A stretch of 20,584 bases of DNA from NCBI GenBank assembly GCA_910587905.1, contig CAJUOF010000108.1, positions 1 to 20,584 of the forward strand, given 5' to 3'. Positions 15,540 to 20,584 of this stretch are shown piece by piece; within the stretch, counting starts at the first letter, position 1, and every line of letters starts with the position of its first letter. Under the pieces are notes generated by a model. It was not told the origin of the DNA, did not search any database, and worked only from the letters and a program-made list of their open reading frames with translations. Position numbers and translations under genes: made by a program. Source of the DNA: an uncultured Lachnospiraceae bacterium. GTDB lineage: Bacteria > Bacillota_A > Clostridia > Lachnospirales > Lachnospiraceae.

Positions 15540-16509
15540 TTCCGCTGTTGACGATGGGCTGCGCATCCTTGTTGCCGCAGAGCACCACCAAAAGGTTGCT
15601 TACCATGGCCGCCTTCCGCTCCTCGTCCAGCTCCACCACGTCATTGTCCTTCAGTTTGTCCAGAGCCATCTCCACCATGCCGACGGCCCCCTCCACGATC
15701 TTCTGCCTGGCGGCGATGATGGCCACCGCCTGCTGTCTCTGGAGCATGGCCGAAGCAATCTCCGGCGCATAGGACAGATGGGTGATCTGCACGTCGCTCA
15801 CCAAAAGCCCCGCCTCATTGACTCGTTCCTGAAGCTCCCTCTTCATCCGCTCCGCCACCTCCCTGGTGCTGCCCCGGAGGGTCTTCTCGTCGGCGTCCGT
15901 CTCACCGCCGTCGTCTCCCACGTCATAGGCGTAAAGTCTTGCCACGTTCCGGATGACCGCATCACACTGGATTGACAGGAAGGTCTTGTAATTGTTGACC
16001 GCAAACACGGCCTTGGTGGGATTCACCACCCGCCAGATGACCACCGCCCCCACGACCACCGGGTTTCCAAGCTGGTCGTTGACCTTCTGTTTGTCATTGT
16101 TCAGGGTCATGGCCTTTAAGGAAACCTTTTTGCTCATGGAACTCCCAAACTGGATGCTCCCCCCGGCAACGGAGGCCGGCGTGCTTTTCGCCGTGGGATT
16201 CACCGCCATGCAGAAGGGATTGACCAGGTAAAAGCCCTCCTTCCGGATGGTGCCGTAATAGCTTCCAAAAAGGACCAGCACCAGCGCCTCCTTGGGGGCC
16301 ACCACCCGAAGTCCGCACAGAAGGACCAGGCTGAAAAGCGTAAACAAAATGCCAAACGTAAGCAGAATGCCGAACGCCGTCCCTCTAAGGAGCAGGGCAC
16401 TGCAGATGATGAGCGCAAGCCCTCCTCCGAAAAAGAGCAGCGAAAGCAAAAGCCCAAGACCTCCGCTCGCCGGATGTATCTCTCTCTCTTCTGAATAATC
16501 CACTTTCAT
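15529..16509 (-). CDS. SPFH/Band 7 domain membrane protein
   Basis: A 326-residue stomatin/flotillin-family protein. Two close hydrophobic segments (about 18-42 and 45-66) form a membrane hairpin. The SPFH domain runs from about 67 (LRVVAPKEALVLVLFGSYYG) to about 255. A helical, Ala/Glu/Arg-rich region (SAMLQRQQAVAIIAARQKIVE) follows and probably oligomerises. Such proteins organise membrane microdomains and often sit in stress operons. The start has GGAGG five bases upstream. It leads the SPFH/ABC group and has a clear promoter. An acidic insertion (DVGDDGGETDADEK, about 196-209) is notable. The exact role is not known. Confidence 0.92.
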   Translation of the reverse strand: MKVDYSEEREIHPASGGLGLLLSLLFFGGGLALIICSALLLRGTAFGILLTFGILFTLFSLVLLCGLRVVAPKEALVLVLFGSYYGTIRKEGFYLVNPFCMAVNPTAKSTPASVAGGSIQFGSSMSKKVSLKAMTLNNDKQKVNDQLGNPVVVGAVVIWRVVNPTKAVFAVNNYKTFLSIQCDAVIRNVARLYAYDVGDDGGETDADEKTLRGSTREVAERMKRELQERVNEAGLLVSDVQITHLSYAPEIASAMLQRQQAVAIIAARQKIVEGAVGMVEMALDKLKDNDVVELDEERKAAMVSNLLVVLCGNKDAQPIVNSGSIY

Positions 16510-16548
16510 CTTCTCCTCCGATCTGCCCCCTCATGGGGAGCGTCATTC

Positions 16549-16574
16549 GATATTTTTTGATATCATTTTGATAT
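16549..16574. promoter_or_regulatory. Three phased GATAT repeats, candidate operator
   Basis: GATAT occurs at 16549, 16559 and 16570, that is at steps of 10 and 11 bases, on one face of the helix. On the - strand it reads as repeated ATATCAAAA-like units immediately downstream of the SPFH -10 element, at the likely transcription start and leader. Phased short repeats at this place suggest a cooperative repressor site. Confidence 0.5.
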
Positions 16575-16581
16575 TAACTAG

Positions 16582-16610
16582 ATAGTAGCACCGGAGAAGT
16601 CGAATGTCAA
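16582..16610 (-). promoter_or_regulatory. Promoter of the SPFH/ABC gene group
   Basis: On the - strand: TTGACA (16605-16610, perfect), 17-bp spacer, TACTAT (16582-16587), with TG one base upstream of the -10 (extended -10). It lies about 75 bases before the SPFH start and after the GGGtGRT terminator. Confidence 0.8.
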
Positions 16611-16650
16611 TAGAATTCTATAAAAACTCTGGATTATCTGAATCGGGCAA

Positions 16651-16690
16651 TAAAAAAGACGCCGCAGCCTTCATGGTCACAGCGCCTTTT
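16651..16690 (-). terminator. Rho-independent terminator of the GGGtGRT gene
   Basis: On the - strand AGGCGCTG (16680-16687) pairs with CGGCGTCT (16657-16664), eight pairs with two G-U, followed by six Ts (16652-16657). It lies about 35 bases after the stop codon. Confidence 0.82.
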
Positions 16691-16723
16691 CGCTAGTTGT
16701 CACGATCAATCAGAAAATGGTAT

Positions 16724-17734
16724 TCAGAACTTCCCGGCCTTTGCCGCTTCCTCGATGGAGACGGCCACGGCCACGGTCATGCCGACCATGGGGTTGTTGC
16801 CGGCGCCAATGAGGCCCATCATCTCCACGTGGGCGGGCACGGAGGATGAACCCGCGAACTGGGCATCGGAATGCATACGGCCCAGGGTGTCGGTCATGCC
16901 GTAGGACGCGGGGCCCGCCGCCATGTTGTCCGGATGAAGGGTACGACCGGTGCCGCCGCCGGAAGCCACGGAGAAGTACTTTTTGCCGGCTTCATTCCGC
17001 TCCTTCTTGTAGGTTCCCGCCACGGGGTGCTGGAATCTGGTGGGGTTGGTGGAATTTCCGGTGATGGAGACGTCCACGGCCTCTTTCCACATGATGGCCA
17101 CACCTTCCGGCACGCTGTTGGCGCCGTAGCAGTTGACCTTCGCGCGAAGCCCCTCGGAATAGGATTTGCGGAAGACTTCCTTCACCTCGTTGGTGTAGGG
17201 ATCGTACTCGGTCTCCACGTATGTAAAGCCGTTGATCCTGGAAATAATCTGGGCCGCATCCTTGCCGAGACCGTTCAGGATGACGCGGAGGGGTTTCTGA
17301 CGAACCTTGTTTGCCTTCTCGGCAATGCCGATGGCGCCTTCCGCCGCCGCAAAAGACTCATGGCCGGCCAGGAAGCAGAAACACTCCGTCTCCTCCTCCA
17401 GAAGCATCTTGCCCAGGTTTCCATGTCCAAGCCCCACCTTGCGGGTGTCCGCAACGGAACCGGGAATGCAGAATGCCTGAAGGCCCTCGCCGATGGCGGC
17501 CGCGGCGTCCGCCGCCCTCTTACAGCCCTTCTTGATGGCGATGGCCGCCCCTACGGTGTAAGCCCACTTCGCGTTCTCAAAGCAGATGGGCTGAATGCCC
17601 TCTACCATCTTGTACACGTCCAGACCGGCCGCCTTCGTGATCTCGCCGGCCTCCTCGATGGAACCAATTCCATACTCCTTTAACACAGCAAGAATCTGTT
17701 TCTCTCTTCTCTCATACGATTCAAATAAAGCCAT
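16724..17734 (-). CDS. GGGtGRT-family protein, unknown function
   Basis: A 336-residue soluble protein named after the motif GGGTGRT, here at 259-265 within ASGGGTGRTLHPDNM. Other conserved-looking glycine-rich blocks are GLGHGNLGKM (101-110), FLAGHESFAAAEGAIG (121-136), ILNGLGKDAAQ (152-162) and GLIGAGNNPMVGM (307-319). These could form nucleotide or phosphate loops, but no known fold is obvious to me. Cysteines are at 51, 71, 89, 118, 120 and 202, with a CxC at 118-120. The start has AGGAGG eleven bases upstream. It follows the NifU-like gene by 61 bases and shares its terminator. The pairing suggests a client or assembly partner of an Fe-S scaffold. That is inference; the family has no established activity that I know of. 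Confidence 0.9.
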   Translation of the reverse strand: MALFESYERREKQILAVLKEYGIGSIEEAGEITKAAGLDVYKMVEGIQPICFENAKWAYTVGAAIAIKKGCKRAADAAAAIGEGLQAFCIPGSVADTRKVGLGHGNLGKMLLEEETECFCFLAGHESFAAAEGAIGIAEKANKVRQKPLRVILNGLGKDAAQIISRINGFTYVETEYDPYTNEVKEVFRKSYSEGLRAKVNCYGANSVPEGVAIMWKEAVDVSITGNSTNPTRFQHPVAGTYKKERNEAGKKYFSVASGGGTGRTLHPDNMAAGPASYGMTDTLGRMHSDAQFAGSSSVPAHVEMMGLIGAGNNPMVGMTVAVAVSIEEAAKAGKF

Positions 17735-17795
17735 TTTATACGATTCCTCCTAAATGAAATTTATGTATCGTTCGCTTTTCCCTGCCGAATACGGA

Positions 17796-18488
17796 TTATT
17801 CCTGTCTGGGATCAATGATCTTCGCCGCGTCCGCAACACGTCCGTACTGTCCCTTCGCCTTCTCCCACGCGGTGTTCGGATCGTCGCCCTTCTTAATAAA
17901 GTCGGTCATCTTTCCAAGGCTTACAAACTGATAGCCGATGATCTGGTCGTCCTCGTCCAGGGCGATTCCGGTCACGTAGCCCTCCGCCATCTCCAGATAA
18001 CGGGGACCCTTCTTCAAGGTGCCGTACATGGTGCCCACCTGGGAGCGGAGACCCTTGCCAAGGTCCTCAAGGCCGGCGCCGATGGGAAGTCCGTCCTCGG
18101 AGAACGCGCTCTGGCTCCTGCCGTATACGATCTGGAGGAACAGCTCTCTCATGGCCGTATTGATGGCATCACATACCAGGTCCGTGTTCAGCGCCTCCAA
18201 AACCGTCCTGCCGGGCAGTATCTCGGAAGCCATGGCCGCAGAGTGGGTCATACCGGAACATCCAATGGTCTCCACCAGAGCCTCCTGAATGATTCCCTCC
18301 TTGACGTTCAGGGTCAGCTTGCAGGCGCCCTGCTGAGGAGCACACCAGCCAATGCCGTGGGTCAGGCCGGAAATGTCGGCAACCTCTTTCGCCTGCACCC
18401 ATTTGGCTTCCTCAGGGATCGGAGCAGCGCCGTGAGCCACGCCCTGGGCTACTGTACACATTTTCTCTACTTCATGCGAATAAATCAT
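17796..18488 (-). CDS. NifU/IscU-like iron-sulfur scaffold protein
   Basis: A 230-residue protein whose N-terminal half resembles the IscU/NifU-N scaffold that builds Fe-S clusters on cysteines. Relevant residues are Cys49 and Cys56 in GWCAPQQGAC, Cys77 in ETIGCSGMTHSAAMASE (the IscU-like GC-S-A-S-MASE turn) and Cys106 in LVCDAINTAM. Cys11 is also present. The spacing differs from standard IscU, and a C-terminal extension of about 100 residues (from about 125) is added. No cysteine desulfurase is nearby, so it is not an ordinary isc/suf operon. AAAGGAG stands seven bases before the ATG. It is the first gene of a two-gene unit with the GGGtGRT gene. Confidence 0.87.
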   Translation of the reverse strand: MIYSHEVEKMCTVAQGVAHGAAPIPEEAKWVQAKEVADISGLTHGIGWCAPQQGACKLTLNVKEGIIQEALVETIGCSGMTHSAAMASEILPGRTVLEALNTDLVCDAINTAMRELFLQIVYGRSQSAFSEDGLPIGAGLEDLGKGLRSQVGTMYGTLKKGPRYLEMAEGYVTGIALDEDDQIIGYQFVSLGKMTDFIKKGDDPNTAWEKAKGQYGRVADAAKIIDPRQE

Positions 18489-18504
18489 GTTAAGACTCCT
18501 TTCA

Positions 18505-18528
18505 GAATATAAATATTCATGTACGTAC
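18505..18528. promoter_or_regulatory. Palindromes in the NifU-like gene leader
   Basis: GAATAT-2-ATATTC (18505-18518) is a perfect inverted repeat. It adjoins the eight-base palindrome GTACGTAC (18521-18528), 17 to 40 bases before the start codon. On the - strand TATATT, a possible -10, falls in the first palindrome. Together they could be a promoter-operator, but the -35 is poor. Confidence 0.4.
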
Positions 18529-18624
18529 TCTGTCTTATTTTCTCACAAAATGGCGGGTTCGTCCAGAGATTTTTTTCTAAAATTTCCACATCGACATTTT
18601 CTTAATTTTGCATAAAATAACAAG

Positions 18625-18659
18625 TTGTGCTTCCCCATTTTTGTGAAATATGTTAAAAT
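18625..18659 (+). promoter_or_regulatory. Probable promoter of the pfkB-family gene
   Basis: TTGTGC (18625-18630), 18-bp spacer, TATGTT (18649-18654), or alternatively TAAAAT at 18654-18659 with a poor -35. The region is AT-rich and 40-70 bases before the start. Neither pair is close to consensus. Confidence 0.35.
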
Positions 18660-18697
18660 AAAGACAATAGATTTTTGGACAAGCTTTGGAGGTAGGT

Positions 18698-19636
18698 ATG
18701 ATTATTACAGTCACGATGAATCCGGCCATAGACAAGACCCTGGACGTGGAAAATTTCACGGGCGGCGCCGTCCATCGGGTCACCAACGTCATTCAGGATG
18801 CCGGAGGAAAAGGCATCAACGTTTCCAAAACCGTCCAGGCTCTGGGCGGCGAGACCATTGCGACCGGCTTTCTGGGGGGAAGCGCCGGGAGGATGATTGA
18901 GCATGCGTTAAACCAGTTAGAGATCCGGCACCAGTTCGTACATATCGAGGGGGAAACCCGCACCAATGTCAAGGTGGTGGACGTGACGAAGGACGGCTTC
19001 GTGACCGAATTCAACGAGCCCGGCCCCACCGTCACCTCCGGGGACGTCGAAAAGCTGGCGAAAACCCTGGACGCCTTTGCCGGCCCCTCTTCCATCTTCG
19101 TGTTCTCCGGCAGCGTGCCCGCCTCGATGGACAAGGAGATCTACGGTTATTTTACCAGAAAGCTGAAAAAGCGCCAGGCCACCGTCTTTGTGGACGCCTC
19201 CGGCGAGCTGTTCGCCGAGGCCGTCAAAGCAAAGCCCTATCTGGTGAAACCCAATGCATACGAGATCGCAGATTATTTCGGCCTGGGAGATGAGGCCAGC
19301 GAGGCGACCCTGACCGACCTGGGGAAGGAGCTTTTAAACCGAGGCATCCACACCATCGCGATCTCCCGCGGGCAGAAGGGGGCGCTCTTTGTCACCCACG
19401 ATGCCAAATGCTTCAAGGCAAACGGAATCCAGGTGCAGGCCCATTCCACCGTTGGGGCCGGCGACGCCATGGTAGCCGCTCTGGCCCACGGTCTGGACAG
19501 CGACATTCCCTTCGTGGACTGCGCAAAACTTTCCATCGCCGCCTCAGCCGGTGCCTGCACTACCTTGGGCACCAAACCGCCAGTTGGAGCGCTGGTGGAA
19601 GAGCTGGTAAAGGAAGTATCCGTCGTCGCCATCTGA
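18698..19636 (+). CDS. 1-phosphofructokinase-type PfkB kinase
   Basis: A 312-residue PfkB-family sugar kinase that most likely phosphorylates fructose-1-phosphate to fructose-1,6-bisphosphate. Tagatose-6-phosphate is the alternative substrate. It opens with TVTMNPAIDKTL, has the substrate-loop GGKGINVSKT (36-45), VKPNAYE (183-189), and the ATP/anion-hole motif TVGAGDAM with catalytic Asp256. The ATG at 18698 has GGAGG five bases upstream. The longer TTG reading from 18686 begins across that SD and is rejected. No fructose PTS or fruR gene is adjacent, unlike typical fruK clusters, though an HPr is encoded 15 kb away in this window. It is monocistronic, ending at a strong hairpin. Confidence 0.92.
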   Translation: MIITVTMNPAIDKTLDVENFTGGAVHRVTNVIQDAGGKGINVSKTVQALGGETIATGFLGGSAGRMIEHALNQLEIRHQFVHIEGETRTNVKVVDVTKDGFVTEFNEPGPTVTSGDVEKLAKTLDAFAGPSSIFVFSGSVPASMDKEIYGYFTRKLKKRQATVFVDASGELFAEAVKAKPYLVKPNAYEIADYFGLGDEASEATLTDLGKELLNRGIHTIAISRGQKGALFVTHDAKCFKANGIQVQAHSTVGAGDAMVAALAHGLDSDIPFVDCAKLSIAASAGACTTLGTKPPVGALVEELVKEVSVVAI

Positions 19637-19687
19637 CCCGTGAATATCCCGCCAATCACCGGGAATCGGGAAATAGATAGTTCCAAA

Positions 19688-19735
19688 CAGGGGCAGATGT
19701 GGCTCATGCAAGTCACATCTGCCCCTGAAACTTTT
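19688..19735 (+). terminator. Strong hairpin after the pfkB-family gene
   Basis: CAGGGGCAGATGTG (19688-19701) pairs perfectly over 14 bases with 19714-19727 around a 12-nt loop. AAAC then TTTT follows. The T run is short and delayed, so termination may be partial. Further ACTTTTC direct repeats follow downstream, to about 19776. Confidence 0.75.
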
Positions 19736-19813
19736 CGATAAAAGAACTTTTCGCTAAGAAGAGAAAAACTTTTCTTAATTTTCTGTTTCAGTGTCCGTTT
19801 AATGCAGCGGCGG

Positions 19814-19848
19814 TTATTCAGCTTTCATGTAAGCCGGATTCTGTTTGC
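19814..19848 (-). ncRNA. 3'-terminal fragment of RNase P RNA (rnpB remnant)
   Basis: On the - strand this reads ACAGAATCCGGCTTA followed by CATGAAAGCTGAATAA. The first block matches the universally conserved 3' part of bacterial RNase P RNA (ACAGAA-CCGGCTTA). The last block fits the 3' strand of helix P1. The 5' domains, including the GAGGAAAGTCCGGGC core, are missing: what follows on the 5' side is the YCII gene. So this is a remnant and not a working gene. A displaced 3' end of this kind is what integration into a structural RNA gene leaves. Confidence 0.65.
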
Positions 19849-19871
19849 CCCAGTGTTGTTCCTTGCCTCAA

Positions 19872-20171
19872 TTACAGCAAGTAATTATTTTCCCGGTTTG
19901 CAATCTGTAAACCGACTAATTTGTAGGTTGCATATCCTCCCATAACCAGAGGTTCTGATTTGCAAATATCTTCTGCTTCTTCACGGCTCTCTGTTTTTAG
20001 GATATACATACCTGCCATTCCCGGATAGCCTTTAAAGACACCGCAGATTTCCAGCTTTCCTTCATCGTCCAGCTTTCTTATGTTCTCAACGTGTTCCATA
20101 ACTACCTGTTTTGTCATTTTATTATAGGTTTTGCTTTTCTCAATCATCATCATATACATCAATTTTTCCAT
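19872..20171 (-). CDS. YCII-domain protein
   Basis: A 99-residue YciI-like protein, a small alpha-beta ferredoxin-like fold of unknown or varied function. Features: MYMMMIEKSKTYNKMT at the start, a helix with EHVENIRKLDDEGKLEICGVFKG, a glycine turn (YPGMAGMYILKTESREEAEDI) and the final strand with GGYATYKLVGL. The ATG at 20171 has AAAGGAG nine bases upstream; a longer reading to 20234 has no such support. It is divergent from the YafY-type regulator. Codon use and base composition are clearly AT-richer than in the genes to the left, and it sits just inside the rnpB remnant, suggesting acquired DNA. Confidence 0.85.
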   Translation of the reverse strand: MEKLMYMMMIEKSKTYNKMTKQVVMEHVENIRKLDDEGKLEICGVFKGYPGMAGMYILKTESREEAEDICKSEPLVMGGYATYKLVGLQIANRENNYLL

Positions 20172-20466
20172 ACGAATTTTCTCCTTTACATTTTTCGCAA
20201 GTTGCAAATTACGTTGGCAACGCTTGACTGGCACCTTTCACTTTCCATGCTCCACAAGACTTCAAAATATTCAAAGGATCTTTCTTTCTGCCGCCGTCTG
20301 CTCCTGTCACGTCATGCGTTGATAGCCGCAAAGCGTATGACGGTCCTGCAAAAGCCGTTGAACGTATATATGATGTGTTCTTTGTATACTTCTGTGCAAG
20401 ACATAAATGATTCCCCCTTTCTCCCACATGGGGCATACATGGTTTCATTTTCATGCCATATTGAAT
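20172..20466. other. Non-coding stretch between YCII gene and regulator promoter
   Basis: About 300 bases without a convincing gene. Two overlapping reading frames, one per strand, stay open here, but neither has an SD or recognisable domain. I found no good promoter for the YCII gene. The length and openness of both frames hint at a decayed coding fragment or repeat. Confidence 0.4.
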
Positions 20467-20512
20467 TTGAAACATAAATAGTTTATCATAGAATAGTGAC
20501 AAGAACTGTCAC
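20467..20512 (+). promoter_or_regulatory. Promoter and GTGACA-N5-TGTCAC operator of the YafY-type gene
   Basis: TTGAAA (20467-20472), 16-bp spacer, TAGAAT (20489-20494). An overlapping option is TTGAAT (20461-20466), 17 bp, TATCAT (20484-20489). Directly after the -10 comes a perfect inverted repeat, GTGACA (20496-20501) and TGTCAC (20507-20512), covering the likely transcription start. This place suits an autorepressor site. Confidence 0.7.
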
Positions 20513-20533
20513 CATTCGGAAAGGAGTTCAAAA

Positions 20534-20584
20534 ATGTCAAAGGCAGAACGGCTTATCGAAATGATGATAACAATAAATGCAAAA
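20534..20584 (+). CDS. YafY/WYL-type transcriptional regulator, N-terminus only
   Basis: Only the first 17 codons are in the window (MSKAERLIEMMITINAK). They match the usual opening of DeoR-like, WYL-domain YafY regulators, where this first helix leads into a winged helix-turn-helix. AAAGGAG lies seven bases before the ATG. A GTGACA dyad stands at the promoter. It is divergent from the YCII gene, which may be a target. With so few residues the family call is tentative, although gene presence is well supported. Confidence 0.7.
   Translation, partial: MSKAERLIEMMITINAK

Noticed and set aside
16871..17683. 270-codon + strand frame opposite the GGGtGRT gene
   Set aside because: Shadow frame with no SD or motif.
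17754..18512. 252-codon + strand frame opposite the NifU-like gene
   Set aside because: Shadow frame; the - strand gene is supported by SD, cysteine motifs and operon context.
18686..18697. TTG start of the pfkB-family gene
   Set aside because: The first codons would overlap the GGAGG that serves the ATG at 18698.
20091..20477. 128-codon + strand frame over the YCII gene start
   Set aside because: Phe/His/Leu-rich translation of AT-rich antisense DNA, without SD or motif.
20209..20502. 97-codon - strand frame before the YCII gene
   Set aside because: No SD, no domain, and it would overlap the regulator's promoter and operator. It might be a decayed fragment, but I cannot support it as a gene.

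Overview
The window looks like chromosome of a GC-rich Lachnospiraceae-type clostridium (Bacillota). Pointers are GGAGG-type ribosome sites throughout, a cdaA-cdaR pair, a Gram-positive HPr with both His15 and Ser46, a GGGtGRT gene next to a NifU-like scaffold, and clostridial-style SPFH and DUF1648 genes. The family assignment is inference from gene content. No tRNA, complete rRNA, CRISPR array or intact insertion sequence was seen.

Layout. (1) 1-1264, + strand: C-terminal part of a sensor histidine kinase that runs off the left edge. (2) 1307-1492: a 186-bp imperfect palindrome between two convergent transcription units. (3) 6968 down to 1501, - strand: a tightly packed operon with a good promoter at 6999-7027. 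Its order is small two-helix membrane protein, polytopic membrane protein, CdaA (c-di-AMP synthase), CdaR, HPr, Wzy-like polysaccharide polymerase. The glmM gene that usually follows cdaR is absent; HPr and the polymerase take its place. (4) 7122-8855 (-) phosphohexomutase and 9090-11246 (+) glycogen debranching enzyme diverge from a shared 234-bp region. Together they can feed glycogen glucose into central metabolism. (5) 16509 down to 11236, - strand: SPFH membrane protein, ABC ATPase, ABC permease, ribbon-helix-helix regulator, DUF1648 membrane protein, then a MerR/GyrI-like regulator with its own 19-bp-spacer promoter. This reads as an envelope-stress or export module. (6) 18488 down to 16724, - strand: NifU/IscU-like scaffold plus GGGtGRT protein, a conserved two-gene unit of unknown function. 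(7) 18698-19636, + strand: a lone 1-phosphofructokinase-type PfkB kinase with a strong hairpin after it. (8) 19637-20584: an AT-richer accessory edge. It starts with a 35-nt fragment matching the 3' end of RNase P RNA, followed by a YCII protein and a divergent YafY-type regulator cut by the right edge. I read this as the end of an element integrated at rnpB.

The least explained and most interesting items are the NifU-like/GGGtGRT pair, the c-di-AMP operon carrying HPr, a polymerase and two uncharacterised membrane proteins, and the rnpB fragment as a probable integration junction. Several starts were moved from the longest ORF, because the longer version would begin inside or right against its own Shine-Dalgarno sequence or, for merR, upstream of its promoter.
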